NCBI GenBank assembly: GCA_035582835.1
Contig: JAYKAV010002031.1
Span: 318,007-382,006 of the forward strand
Source: Phoebastria nigripes
Lineage: Eukaryota > Chordata > Aves > Procellariiformes > Diomedeidae
DNA length: 64,000 nt
Direction of reading: 5' to 3'
In this document: positions 39,985 through 45,099 of the stretch, in pieces
Layout: each line of letters begins with the position of its first letter
How positions within the stretch are numbered: position 1 is the stretch's first letter
The notes under the pieces: generated by a model
Database searches by the model: none
Told to the model about the DNA's origin: nothing
The model's input: only the letters and a program-made list of their open reading frames with translations
Program-made: the position numbers and the translations under genes

Positions 39985-42900
39985 GCAACTCTAGCAGCAA
40001 AATTATCATTGTGAAGGAAAATGCATTATGGTATCTTTTGCACTACTCAGTTTCTCCATTGATTTGAAACTAAACAGATCACCTTATGACTCACTATCTT
40101 TTTACAGACAATGTTAAAATTTATAAAAATGGAACAACAGTTATTGTGGAAGCTCCAACACACGGACTGAAGAACGTGACTTTTGATGGTGTGATCCTTA
40201 AGGTATTGGGCTTACTTTCAAGGTTACTAGTTTCTTCCTGTTTAGTACCTTGGCAATGTAACAGCCCAACACTTCAGTACTCACTAAAAAGGTGTCCTAT
40301 TTTATAGGTTACCGTTGCTTCATGGATGAGAGGAAAGACCTGTGGAGTCTGTGGAAATAATGACAGAGAAAAGCACAATGAACTCCTGATGCCGAATCAT
40401 AAGCTGGCACACAGCTGTTCTGCTTTTGTTCATTCATGGGTATTGCTAGAAGAAACCTGCTCTGGTGGTGAGTAGATCTGAAAACAATTCATGCTTGGGG
40501 AGAATACGATTTCACTTTTCCTCTGCCAATAGCTAGAAAATATTTTTTTAAAAAGCAGAAGATATCTTTTACTTAGAAAAGACAATAGCAATATATATCC
40601 ATTTTAGTGTCATTAACCACTGACTGTTTAAAACACTGCCTGTGAATACAGAGAATATACACTACAGCAGAAGTCTTTGTCTCATGGGCAGTTCAATGTT
40701 AAATAATTGATTCTACTCTAATTTCTTACACTGAGTAGCTTTTTTCTTGCAGAGGCAAAATCAGGCCTAATCTTGCTCCCACTGAAGTAAGTGTGATTTT
40801 TACCACTGAATCAAAGCAGTTTCAGCTGTTGTCTGCAGACTTAATTTAATCAAACAAGTTGCAGGCTATGAATGCAGTGTCAGATCTTAAGTTTATGTAA
40901 ATTTTCAGAGTGCACAAAAATTCATTTTTGTTCTGCACCATCTGAGGGTGCAATCTCAGGGAAATGTTTAGAAATACTCCTAAAGTAAAAGAGCTTCCTC
41001 TCACATGTAGCTGGAAAAATAATGATGGTCTCCCATAACATCAATACAGTTTTGTTCTGTAGGTCTCCATTTACCTTGGATCTGAGATAACTTTATTGAA
41101 GTTAATGGTTGTTTTCTCCTTGACTTCAGTGGCAGCAGAATTGTACTTATCTATGTGTCAGGAAACAGAGTCATAGCTGGGATCCTGTTAAGTTACATTA
41201 TACCTTTCTAGTGAGATAATTGCAGCATTATAAAAATCATCCAATACAAAAATTATCCTTGATGTTATTATATAAATGCTGCCTTTTTTTTTTTTATCCA
41301 TTCACTACAGTTGACATTTTTCCTAATGCAATGAAGTAGCCATTGTGCTTGCAGTATCTATTCTTAATAGCTTTCAGACATGAGAGGTTATTTTCTGTGT
41401 ATTATGTAGTTCTAAAAAACTGGGTATACATGATTCCATTTGGGTTATATTGTGCAATTAGATTTTAAAAATAGCTCCCTTTTCAGACTCTTTCCTCTAT
41501 CCCCCAACTTATTATCATCCTATCTCGATAACCTCGCTACTGTGAAAATGGTTTGTCAGGCACCTGTGTTTTAATAAAAGCTGAAGAGAAAATATGGACC
41601 TTTATTATTGCAAGGATCGATTGGGATTTATTTCTACAATTTTAACTACCTTTCCTTTTCCTCTTAGGGTGCAAGCTGCAGCGCAGTTATGTGAAGCTGA
41701 ATCGAAATCCTACTATTGATGGAGAGGAATCTACGTGCTACTCTGTTGACCCGGTACTGAAATGTATGAAAGACTGTACTCCAATTGAAAAAACTTCAGT
41801 TAAGGTTGGCTTCCACTGTTTCCCAAAAGGTACGATATTTTTCTCTCTCTGTGTCACGTACTGTAGGAGCTCTGTCAGAGCACTCGAAAGAACTAAACAC
41901 AGCACAGCCACGCACAGACCTGTATTGCTGTGGCTCCTCTCTGAGCTGCTGGTTTTAATCCCGTTAGTATTTGCTATAACCACTGACAATACTGGCCAGC
42001 TAAAAGCTAGTTTAGATGACGGCAGGTAGCATCATCTGAGAAAAACATTTGAGGTGGTAAAAGGGGCAGCAGTGATCAATAAAAATTTTTTCACGTTTTC
42101 AGGATCTCCATAAAGTTGATATAAGCAACACTGAGTCCTTTTATGCCTGCAATTTTGTGTAGACCAGGGCAAGCAAGGCAATTGAAAGTCAGTCAAGTAG
42201 TGTGACATGACTGCTGTGATTAGGCTGCCATGCTATGTCACTGTGCAATACATCAGCAAAAAACACATTGCTGAAATGTTCTCTAGATTGTTCCAAAAAT
42301 GGTTTGTTTTTGAAGGTATTTTATACACACACACTCGTACCCCAGATTTTTAAAAATACTGGGCCTTTTTCTCCTTTCACTTATACCAATTCCTCATGGA
42401 CGCGATGCATTGTCTAACACAGGTTCACACTAAAGTTATATAAGCATGAGAGGAGAATCCAACCTGGAACCTACAGATATTTCTGGTGCATTCCTTCCTA
42501 AATCTTTTAATAAATTACACAGTACATATATACCTTAGAGGGAAACCTACCATTAGGGAGTATCTACTGAAGTGGTCTGTTCTCTGTGTTAACCATTGTT
42601 GGCCAAATCAATTGTTAGCTGGGATAATACAGTGTAGTTTCACTGAAGCCAATGGATCCCTGTGCTGAGTAATACTGGAGAGGAACAGAGTATTTTATGT
42701 CTGATTTTGAACAACATCTCTGCAGAACTTTGCACCTTGCTCGTGTTATAATGTGCTGAATCAGCCCATAAAAGCGATGAGTATCTTTCTATAATAGTCA
42801 ACCATCTACAACAGCCTATTCAACAAGTAGCACAGAGAGAGTGCTAATAGTTTTCTGACAGCTCCGAGATGTGAATAGATGCATCCTTTTATGAAAAGAA

Positions 42901-44885
42901 AAACCCACCCTCAACAAAAAAAACTTCCAAAATCTTGTCATATCCATGTTTCACAGATTTCTTTTGTGTGTCCAAGTCTGTATCTCTGAAATATCACCAC
43001 CCCAGGCCACTCACTGCCTCAGAATATTAGGCTACGATAAAGCTGTCTCATTCTCTCACAAAAATGTGTAAGAAAAGAGGAAAATCTGAAAAAAGATATG
43101 TTAGTTGTCGCAGGCAGTGCCGCTTTTACAGCAACTGCAGGCTTCTCTGGTTCATTTACTGAACCAGAGACTGGGAAGTCTGCTAGCAGCACTCCTAATC
43201 AAGGGCTTTTTTTATTTATTTATCCTGAGGAGGAGGAGGAGGAGGGGAAAGAGGGAGAGAAGGAGGAAGAAGGGAAAAGATGCCATTTGTGGTTTTTTAG
43301 CAAGATGATTGCTTTTCCTCAGGCTAAGGATCAATAAGAATACAAGGCCAGCCCTTAAAACCTGTTCTTTTTCTTTCTTTGTTCGATGACTTGGAGAAGC
43401 AGCAGAAACAAAATCCCCATCTTTCTCAAGCTGAGAACATTTATTTGCATACACAAGAACTCAGATCTGATAGTCTGCTGTTTTAAAAGAGAGGGACCCC
43501 ATCACTGTCACTGGTGGAGCAAGGATAAAATGAAGTACAAGAATGCAGAATTTCCCCTATTGTCCTCATATCAGTGAGACTGTAGTCTTAGGATCTTGAC
43601 TGAGGCAGATATCACTCCAAGTTTAAGACCACATATTGGTTTCCATTTCAAACATGCCACAAGCCCTACCCATAGGGATCATAGTTACTCAGCCATGATC
43701 CAGTTTGCCAAGGGAAGTATTTCCTACATGGATATGAATGTGATCAGACCCACGGTGTGCCCAAGAGTAAGAGGCATAGCAAGAATTAATGTATATAAAA
43801 AACAGAACCCAGACATTTTATAGCATTTCTCATTTCACAGCTTGAAAATATTATATATTTTTAAAAAGCATCTCCAGCACCTTTCTGGGAAATATTTATC
43901 ATCCAGTTTATTATGCAAAACCTGTGCTTCAGGTTGGACATTAATTTAGCCAAGGAGAATGTTAGCATTTCAGGAGATAAGCGACCGATACAACCTGAAC
44001 CCATACAGTGGGCTCCAGATTTCCCTGTGATGAGAGATGGCTTGTTATAAATGTATTGTCCAACTAAGGGATAAAACAAATGGAGGCAAAATTATGAAAG
44101 CTTTACCCATTCTCATTATGCGAACTTAATCTAAATGGATGTCCTAATATTCTTCCAGATGCAATGATAAACCTCCAACTAGCTAAGAATATTTATTGGG
44201 AGGATGAATATCATTATTCCATTTAGATTATTTCAGCATTAAGGGATATGGCTTATTCAAGCTGCTGTTGATAAAGCAGTGTGGTAAGGTTAATACTGCA
44301 ACTGACAATGCTCTGCCAGATTTCACAATATATGGGAAACTTTAATTAGAAGTTTATGAACCTCTGAAAATTCTCCAAAGGGCTTATCCTTCAGAATGAA
44401 CTTCGACAAATAGTCAGCTGAAATACGCAGTGATATGCAGCACTAACATAAAAAGAGATTGCCGATGTGTATTGGTACATGGTGGTCTTACTTTGAAGGT
44501 AGCTACCTCCAGCACTTTTACAGGCTCCTGCCTGTTGTCTTTGTGCTTTGTGAAATGTTATTCATTTTGGTTTTAGGGAAATATTATAGTAATTATATCA
44601 TGGATGAAAATCCTGCTCCAAGTCAATGAGTCAGTTAGATGTCAGTTGTGGGGGCAGGATTTCATTCTTTACTTGATGAGGGAGTTGGCAGCCATCAAAA
44701 CAGTATTTCCTTGAAATGTGTTAATTTGCTTGATGTTAGTTAACAATGGCTTCTCTCTTCTGACAGATACTGCTGTAAGCCTGCTGGAATGGCAGAGAAG
44801 CAGTGATAAGAAATCTGCATCTGAGGATGTTGTGGAGTCTGTGGATGCTGACATTGATTGTACCTGCATGGGCGACTGTAGTTAA
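1638..44885 (+). CDS. VTG: Vitellogenin, 35-exon gene (probable VTG1-type paralogue)
   Basis: This is a yolk-precursor lipoprotein, made in liver, secreted, taken up by oocytes and cut into lipovitellin-1, phosvitin and lipovitellin-2. Coding exons: 1638-1677, 1990-2010, 2235-2386, 4839-5090, 7267-7428, 8118-8269, 11062-11212, 11312-11469, 11583-11748, 12822-12944, 14502-14720, 16766-16983, 17069-17166, 21362-21486, 21573-21674, 21761-21880, 22137-22326, 22415-22508, 22621-22806, 27868-28012, 29589-29808, 30730-30899, 31563-32354, 32438-32494, 33354-33587, 34664-34870, 35919-36061, 36582-36720, 37920-38055, 38771-38957, 39383-39480, 40108-40202, 40308-40467, 41668-41829, 44767-44885. They sum to 1,930 codons plus stop, compared with about 1,850-1,910 in chicken vitellogenins. 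Domains: signal peptide 1-15, lipovitellin-1 region to about 1088, phosvitin about 1089-1449, lipovitellin-2 about 1450-1657, von Willebrand D about 1658-1838, C-terminal tail to 1930. Recalled similarity favours chicken VTG1 over VTG2 (for example the AVR.DN..QGYQ stretch in exon 26), but the paralogue is an inference. The oddity is the frame at the exon 23 boundary. Confidence 0.93.
1990..2010 (+). CDS. VTG: Vitellogenin exon 2: 21-nt micro-exon
   Basis: Only 21 nt long, as in chicken vitellogenin II. It finishes the signal peptide (GS) and opens the mature protein at QHLNY. Acceptor is CTTTCAG and donor GTAAGT. It is too short for ORF callers and was placed by phase (1 in, 1 out) and family structure. 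Confidence 0.88.
2235..2386 (+). CDS. VTG: Vitellogenin exon 3: N-terminal lipoprotein domain
   Basis: Residues 21-71. The pattern VYTFNYES.LLSGLPEKGLARAG.R begins the large lipid transport N-terminal barrel domain of vitellogenins. The length, 152 nt, equals the chicken exon 3. Acceptor is TTTGCAG and donor GTAAGA. The exon ends in phase 0. Intron 3 (2387-4838) is long and described separately. Confidence 0.93.
2387..4838 (+). other. Intron 3, no second gene seen
   Basis: This 2.45-kb intron has an AT-rich first part and a moderately GC-richer middle (about 3240-3450 and 3660-4000). Short open frames on both strands have no family resemblance and no paired splice sites of note. Ambiguous bases lie at 3179 and 3266. 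I see nothing functional. Confidence 0.5.
4839..5090 (+). CDS. VTG: Vitellogenin exon 4: N-terminal barrel
   Basis: Residues 72-155. The family motifs EYNGVWP, KFEYSNG and YRGILNVLELSIKK are visible and place this in the beta-barrel that lines the lipid cavity and contributes to receptor binding. It is 252 nt, phase 0 to 0. Acceptor is GTTCTAG and donor GTGAGC. The IYRGILN spelling is closer to chicken VTG1 than to VTG2. Confidence 0.93.
5091..7266 (+). other. Intron 4 with an old SINE-like remnant
   Basis: This 2.18-kb intron contains an inverted repeat at 6635-6661 and a reverse-orientation MIR/tRNA-SINE-like stretch near 6119-6215. Apart from these I see no coding or RNA signal. Confidence 0.45.
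6119..6215 (-). repeat. MIR-like SINE remnant
   Basis: The + strand reads like a decayed reverse complement of a MIR-type SINE core: TTATTAGTCCCAAA, then GCAGAGAGGTTTAAAGGAC, then a tract resembling the usual loss-of-signal region. It lies in intron 4. The similarity is recognised by eye and heavily diverged, so the family label is tentative. Confidence 0.35.
7267..7428 (+). CDS. VTG: Vitellogenin exon 5: N-terminal barrel
   Basis: Residues 156-209. It opens AGIGGICNTTYAIQE, a hallmark of amniote vitellogenins, and contains DLNSCEEKVQ and the cysteine pair in PCRTCQQ. The conserved cysteines form disulfides in lipovitellin. N-T-T is a possible glycosylation site. Length 162 nt matches chicken exon 5. 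Acceptor is TGCCAG and donor GTAAAT. Confidence 0.93.
8118..8269 (+). CDS. VTG: Vitellogenin exon 6: end of N-terminal barrel
   Basis: Residues 210-260. ATYNYKI and FAPFNEITGGNAIVEAR match the family. The acceptor, TATAAAG, lacks the usual pyrimidine before AG, but phase excludes the alternative AG two bases on because that frame hits a stop. The donor, GTACTG, is non-consensus after +2. The exon ends in phase 2 and the split Arg codon is completed by exon 7. Confidence 0.88.
8270..11061 (+). other. Intron 6 with a long A tract
   Basis: This 2.79-kb intron is AT-rich. It contains a 32-base A tract at 9595-9626 and a shorter A run near 9234-9248. I see no exon-like or RNA-gene sequence in it. 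Confidence 0.45.
9595..9626 (+). repeat. Poly(A) tract
   Basis: This run of 32 A residues lies in intron 6 and is followed by GA-rich sequence. It could be the tail of an old retroposed element, but no clear body or target-site duplication was seen upstream, so simple-sequence expansion is equally likely. Confidence 0.6.
11062..11212 (+). CDS. VTG: Vitellogenin exon 7
   Basis: Residues 260-310. QKLALTDV followed by NRGSLQYQFGSELLQLPVH matches the stretch joining the barrel to the helical domain. Two AGs occur 4 bp apart (ATTCCAG and GCAG); only the first keeps the Arg codon split from exon 6 and the open frame. Donor is GTAAAT. Intron 7 is only 99 bp. Confidence 0.92.
11312..11469 (+). CDS. 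VTG: Vitellogenin exon 8: alpha-helical domain
   Basis: Residues 311-363. Begins the superhelical part of lipovitellin-1, with amphipathic helices such as SLQDLVETTSEQLSS and LMHLFRAANEENYESVWKQF. Acceptor is CCTGCAG and donor GTACAA. Ends in phase 2 within an Arg codon. Intron 8 is 113 bp. Confidence 0.92.
11583..11748 (+). CDS. VTG: Vitellogenin exon 9: alpha-helical domain
   Basis: Residues 363-418, RYILDIIPAVAS, then RALRFLRHKM and EAAQTVLVAL, are helical repeat segments of the lipovitellin-1 superhelix. Acceptor is ATTACAG. The donor, GTGGGA, is weak, but it is the only GT that joins exon 10 in frame. The reading frame itself stays open past the donor for 12 further codons. Confidence 0.88.
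12267..12299. repeat. Inverted repeat in intron 9
   Basis: ACTTATCTCT and AGAGATAAGT are perfect 10-bp inverted copies around a 13-nt loop, so RNA or DNA could form a hairpin. It lies in intron 9 with no gene attached, and its significance is unknown. Confidence 0.5.
12822..12944 (+). CDS. VTG: Vitellogenin exon 10: Cys-rich helical segment
   Basis: Residues 419-459. It carries seven cysteines in 41 codons (KKHCPRS, VCHL, LCHKQC, SCSECLQ), more than chicken vitellogenins show in the equivalent stretch as I recall it. Acceptor is TCTCCAG and donor GTAACC, phase 0 to 0. The register is confirmed by conserved flanking exons. Confidence 0.9.
13138..13335 (-). repeat. SINE-like remnant in intron 10
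   Basis: Read in reverse, this resembles the tRNA-SINE/MIR pattern seen across amniote genomes: stretches equivalent to 'gagctgggactagaacc', 'cttgcccaaggtcac' and 'agcactttgag'. On the + strand these appear as AAGTGACACAAAAGCCCAGG, TTGCCCAAAGTCATGTAGTC and AGCCAGAAGCAGAGCCCC. It is much decayed. Confidence 0.45.
14502..14720 (+). CDS. VTG: Vitellogenin exon 11: alpha-helical domain
   Basis: Residues 460-532. ALKALGNVGHPASIKHIKKF and ATAVMALKNIG.KDPK are the best-conserved helical repeats of the family, and KALGN.G.P matches chicken VTG1 closely. An ambiguous base at 14561 falls in the third position of a CTN Leu codon, so the protein is unaffected. Acceptor is TTTCAG and donor GTAAGG. Confidence 0.94.
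14721..16765 (+). other. Intron 11 with a CR1-like tail
   Basis: This 2.05-kb intron includes a GA-rich stretch (about 15596-15640) and a CR1-type 3' end near 16571-16627. The short open frames show no family resemblance. Confidence 0.45.
16571..16627 (+). repeat. CR1-type LINE 3' end
   Basis: The stretch CAGCCTANATTACCATAATG, then CCCCTTCCAGCCCTCAGACT and ATGAAA, follows the known pattern of CR1 3' ends ('cagactagatgatcataatggtcccttccagccctaaactctatga'). CR1 is the main LINE of birds, crocodilians and turtles. The terminal 8-bp repeat unit typical of intact CR1 is not clearly present, so this is a decayed tail. Confidence 0.55.
16766..16983 (+). CDS. VTG: Vitellogenin exon 12: alpha-helical domain
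   Basis: Residues 533-605. IRMLAAVVLLETKPGLPIL and ESSMQVASFIYSHLRAL match the conserved helical repeats (R.MA...FETRP and MQ.ASF.YS in chicken). Acceptor is TTTTCAG. Donor GTAAGG begins inside ATGTAAGG, so the final Met codon is split (phase 2). Intron 12 is only 85 bp. Confidence 0.93.
17069..17166 (+). CDS. VTG: Vitellogenin exon 13: end of helical domain
   Basis: Residues 605-638. SACRMAIRVLSPKFDRSGYQ matches the conserved SAC..AL.LLSPK.D element, followed by FSKVFRF, that closes the superhelix and enters the beta-sheet region. Acceptor is TTTTTCAG and donor GTAAGA, with phase 1 at the end. Confidence 0.92.
17167..21361 (+). other. Intron 13, 4.2 kb
   Basis: The second-largest intron. 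It is AT-rich with three ambiguous bases (17767, 20212, 20703). A 105-codon open frame lies on the - strand at 19658-19975 and is discussed as a finding. Otherwise I see no exon, RNA gene or intact mobile element. Confidence 0.45.
21362..21486 (+). CDS. VTG: Vitellogenin exon 14
   Basis: Residues 638-679. AKYLVLNNAGSLIPTMAMSQ corresponds to the AKVF..NS..TMFP element of avian vitellogenins at the start of the large open beta-sheet domain. Acceptor is CTCTTCAG and donor GTAATT. Intron 14 is 86 bp. Confidence 0.92.
21573..21674 (+). CDS. VTG: Vitellogenin exon 15
   Basis: Residues 680-713, VGIMVEGLQEMFAKG and DYDFKEILKT, match the family's VGIRVEGL element. This belongs to the beta-sheet domain that packs against lipid. 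102 nt, phase 0 to 0. Intron 15 is 86 bp. Confidence 0.91.
21761..21880 (+). CDS. VTG: Vitellogenin exon 16
   Basis: Residues 714-753. SDWKAF.SDKPFASGYLKMF matches the conserved W...P...P..S.Y.K..GQE pattern, and NAIQNTLQ resembles chicken VTG1. Acceptor is CATGCAG and donor GTATCA. Confidence 0.92.
22137..22326 (+). CDS. VTG: Vitellogenin exon 17
   Basis: Residues 754-817. GRQWTKALLSSEIRRIVPTC followed by TGFPTETSFYYSSI is a clear vitellogenin signature (chicken has the same P...G.P.E...Y pattern). Acceptor is TTGCAG, donor GTAACA, end phase 1. Intron 17 is 88 bp. Confidence 0.93.
22415..22508 (+). CDS. VTG: Vitellogenin exon 18
   Basis: Residues 817-848. ITPSPKSDFRLTELLNANI corresponds to the P..GDF....LL.....I stretch of chicken vitellogenins. 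Acceptor is GTAATAG and donor GTAAAT, end phase 2 in a split Ser codon. Confidence 0.91.
22621..22806 (+). CDS. VTG: Vitellogenin exon 19
   Basis: Residues 848-910. TFVMGINTHVIQAGLEAHTK and KEKNIKIEIPPC match the ATMGIN...FQAG.E..GK and K..KIE..P elements. Two ambiguous bases fall in it: 22681 is silent (CTN Leu), while 22802 leaves Leu, Ile or Val undecided. Donor is GTAAGA. Confidence 0.93.
22807..27867 (+). other. Intron 19, the largest intron (5.1 kb)
   Basis: AT-rich, with ambiguous bases at 23805, 24171, 24224 and 25617. A reverse SINE-like remnant lies near 24136-24250. None of the short open frames shows a family match or paired splice sites. No RNA gene was seen. Confidence 0.45.
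24136..24250 (-). repeat. MIR-like SINE remnant in intron 19
   Basis: The + strand reads AAAAGGGTTAAATGCATTGC, then CAGTATCAGAGGCAGGGGAT and CCAAGCCCTGCTCTAGACCC. This follows the order of a reverse-complemented MIR-type SINE (aactgaggcacagag, cttgcccaaggtc, ggcagagctgggatt). Decayed, and the family is tentative. Confidence 0.45.
27868..28012 (+). CDS. VTG: Vitellogenin exon 20
   Basis: Residues 910-958. RSKTFTVTRNIGDLAASK matches the conserved R....AV.RNI..L element, followed by an acidic and Ser-rich linker (DSDSASGETDN). Acceptor is TATGCAG, donor GTAAAT, end phase 0. Confidence 0.92.
29589..29808 (+). CDS. VTG: Vitellogenin exon 21
   Basis: Residues 959-1032. A low-complexity linker is followed by GFQVCIETKSVHAAFIKN and YYLVGEHALRIS, matching the C......Y...GEH element of lipovitellin-1. 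Acceptor is CTAATAG and donor GTAAGT. N-A-S is a possible glycosylation site. Confidence 0.91.
29858..29902. repeat. TG/TA-rich simple sequence
   Basis: Alternating purine-pyrimidine sequence (GTGTGTGTATATACACATAC, then further TG/TA/CA steps) in intron 21. An imperfect microsatellite with no sign of function. Confidence 0.7.
30236..30350 (-). repeat. tRNA-SINE-like remnant in intron 21
   Basis: GCAGGCCACTGAATCTAGGT, CTCCTAAGTATCAAACTAATG and GGCCTAACCATTGGGCCATT match the reverse of the common tRNA-derived SINE head ('agcccagtggttagggcact... ggagacctaggttc'). It retains A/B-box-like parts and is better preserved than the other remnants in this window. Confidence 0.5.
30467..30540. repeat. 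37-bp tandem duplication
   Basis: Two adjacent copies (30467-30503 and 30504-30540) of a 37-bp unit starting AAGAATCTAGTATTATGCTA and ending AAATTTGGT differ at one base. This is a recent local duplication in intron 21. Confidence 0.9.
30730..30899 (+). CDS. VTG: Vitellogenin exon 22: end of lipovitellin-1
   Basis: Residues 1032-1088. IEKIQVTIQAGDQAPTK matches the I.K.QLEI.AG..AA element, and IKRVKKILDD matches the K.LK.ILGID motif that precedes phosvitin in chicken. Acceptor is TTTCAG, donor GTACTG, end phase 0. The next exon boundary is uncertain (see exon 23). Confidence 0.93.
31563..32354 (+). CDS. VTG: Vitellogenin exon 23: phosvitin core
   Basis: Residues 1089-1352. It encodes 264 codons of which 135 are Ser (51%), almost all AGC or AGT in this core, interrupted by Lys, Arg, Asn and Gly. 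The longest pure run is 16 Ser, before RKSSS. It is the heavily phosphorylated, metal-binding phosvitin. The core is flanked by basic KARRSNAKGKK and HKAKKQSK and ends in a His/Ser stretch. I placed the start after GTTGACTAG because this is the only acceptor that keeps the Ser frame open from phase 0. A stronger-looking acceptor (TTTACTTACAG, exon start 31507) gives frame +1 and a stop at 31687. Poly-Ala and poly-Leu open frames over the same bases are shadows. Donor is GTAAAA. Confidence 0.85.
32438..32494 (+). CDS. VTG: Vitellogenin exon 24: short linker exon
   Basis: Residues 1353-1371, 57 nt. The element YRLHFRSAH matches the Y..RFRSAH of chicken vitellogenin II just after phosvitin. Acceptor is TTTGCAG, donor GTAGGT, phase 0 to 0. 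Intron 23 before it is only 83 bp. Confidence 0.9.
33354..33587 (+). CDS. VTG: Vitellogenin exon 25: second Ser/His cluster
   Basis: Residues 1372-1449. 37 of the 78 codons are Ser, with frequent His and Gly (SGSSHSNSSSSGSSS, then SSSSSSHRHGG). This second serine block follows the short exon 24. Chicken VTG1 has a shorter SSSSESSSSSS stretch here. Acceptor is GTTTCATAG, donor GTACTA, phase 0 to 0. The AGC frame and the flanking exons fix the reading frame. Confidence 0.88.
34664..34870 (+). CDS. VTG: Vitellogenin exon 26: start of lipovitellin-2
   Basis: Residues 1450-1518. RNFLGDVIPPGITIVAQAVR with SDNRNQGYQ matches the KFLGD..PP element and the AVRNDN..QGYQ stretch of chicken VTG1; TNWKACADAV is also conserved. 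Acceptor is TTTTTCAG and donor GTAAGC. Confidence 0.94.
35919..36061 (+). CDS. VTG: Vitellogenin exon 27: lipovitellin-2
   Basis: Residues 1519-1566. LRWGKECRGYRIAAIATTGQ, with RKPAMQLKVQWGNLPSW after it, matches the KWG..C.DYK...... TG ... PA..V...WP..PS element. Acceptor GTAAAG is weak. Donor GTGTGT was chosen because only this split gives phase 2 and the Lys codon joining exon 28. Confidence 0.91.
36582..36720 (+). CDS. VTG: Vitellogenin exon 28: lipovitellin-2
   Basis: Residues 1566-1612. MQYVPGAALVLGFSEAHQKN and ATSPRTIDTVIKAPG match the YVPGA...GF.E...NP and SPRT.DVV.K.P motifs. Acceptor is TCTCTAG and donor GTATGT. Confidence 0.94.
37920..38055 (+). CDS. VTG: Vitellogenin exon 29: lipovitellin-2 end
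   Basis: Residues 1613-1658. VTLYYQALRMPFTLPLGP followed by WNLFPEIA matches LYQKA.RLP..LPVGP and WN.FAEAP. Acceptor is CTTTTTCAG, donor GTAAAT, end phase 1. Confidence 0.93.
38771..38957 (+). CDS. VTG: Vitellogenin exon 30: von Willebrand D domain start
   Basis: Residues 1658-1720. CEVSEGDFKTFDHMSRTYSF opens a VWFD domain (C.V....F.TFD...Y.F), followed by SCNLIVTQDCTEHPKF as in vitellogenins. N-K-S and N-T-T are possible glycosylation sites. Acceptor is TTGCAG and donor GTAAGT. Confidence 0.93.
39383..39480 (+). CDS. VTG: Vitellogenin exon 31: von Willebrand D domain
   Basis: Residues 1720-1753. A divergent part of the D domain with a Cys pair (ICPAANSSLLVACNEEP), the least similar exon to the chicken proteins I recall. 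Phase (2 in, 1 out) fits both neighbours. Acceptor CTGAAG follows a T/C tract. Donor is GTAAGC. Confidence 0.86.
39941..39984. repeat. CA repeat followed by A tract
   Basis: An imperfect (CA)n stretch (39941-39962) runs directly into 22 A residues (39963-39984) in intron 31. A microsatellite that may have grown from an old retroposon tail. Confidence 0.8.
40108..40202 (+). CDS. VTG: Vitellogenin exon 32: von Willebrand D domain
   Basis: Residues 1753-1784. IVEAPTHGLKNVTFDGVILK matches the G......DG....... strand pattern just before the CG.CG motif of VWFD domains. N-V-T and N-G-T are possible glycosylation sites. Acceptor is TTACAG and donor GTATTG. Confidence 0.92.
40308..40467 (+). CDS. 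VTG: Vitellogenin exon 33: CGVCG motif of the D domain
   Basis: Residues 1785-1838. MRGKTCGVCGNNDREKHNEL contains the diagnostic CG(I/L/V)CG motif (codons 40341-40355), followed by HSWVLLEETC, as in chicken HSWIL. Acceptor is TTATAG and donor GTGAGT. The CGXXC-type motif does not prove oxidoreductase activity here. Confidence 0.95.
41668..41829 (+). CDS. VTG: Vitellogenin exon 34: C-terminal Cys-rich tail
   Basis: Residues 1838-1892. GCKLQRSYVKL, CYSVDPVLKCMKDC and KVGFHCFPK match the C-terminal tail of avian vitellogenins (CYS..PVLRCAKGC, VGFHCLP). Acceptor is CTCTTAG and donor GTACGA. Intron 34 follows. Confidence 0.95.
43144..43170. repeat. 11-bp perfect inverted repeat in intron 34
   Basis: TCTCTGGTTCA and TGAACCAGAGA are perfect inverted copies with a 5-nt loop. 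Hairpin-forming, with no known role. Confidence 0.6.
43228..43279 (+). repeat. Purine-rich GGA/GAA tract
   Basis: GAGGAGGAGGAGGAGGAGGG continues into GAGGGAGAGAAGGAGGAAGA on the + strand. A simple homopurine tract in intron 34. Confidence 0.75.
44767..44885 (+). CDS. VTG: Vitellogenin exon 35: last coding exon
   Basis: Residues 1892-1930 and the stop TAA at 44883-44885. An acidic, Ser-rich stretch ends in DIDCTCMGDCS, matching the C.C...C end of chicken vitellogenins. Acceptor is CTGACAG. Confidence 0.95.
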
Positions 44886-45090
44886 GTTAAACACTTTAGT
44901 GTTGTGCTATAGACATACTATACAAATAATTGAATAGCTGGACAGATAAGAAGAGAACGTAATAGCTGTAGTAAAATATTAAGAAATGTGCTTGAAGAAA
45001 ATAAGCCTACTGCATTGCATCCAAAGTCAAATGCATTATGTACAGTCTGCACTGCTTAATAAATATGTTGTTCATTAAATAAGTATTCAT
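44886..45090 (+). promoter_or_regulatory. VTG: 3' untranslated region and polyadenylation signals
   Basis: A short AT-rich 3' UTR follows the stop. AATAAA lies at 45058-45063 and ATTAAA at 45074-45079, with a GT-rich stretch just after (ATGTGGTCTC). Cleavage near 45080-45095 is expected, giving a 3' UTR of about 200 nt. Confidence 0.8.
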
Positions 45091-45099
45091 GTGGTCTCT

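Larger units (their letters stand above)
41830..44766 (+). other. Intron 34, 2.9 kb
   Basis: Contains an inverted repeat at 43144-43170 and a purine (GGA/GAA) tract at 43228-43279. No exon-like or RNA-gene sequence was recognised. Confidence 0.45.
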
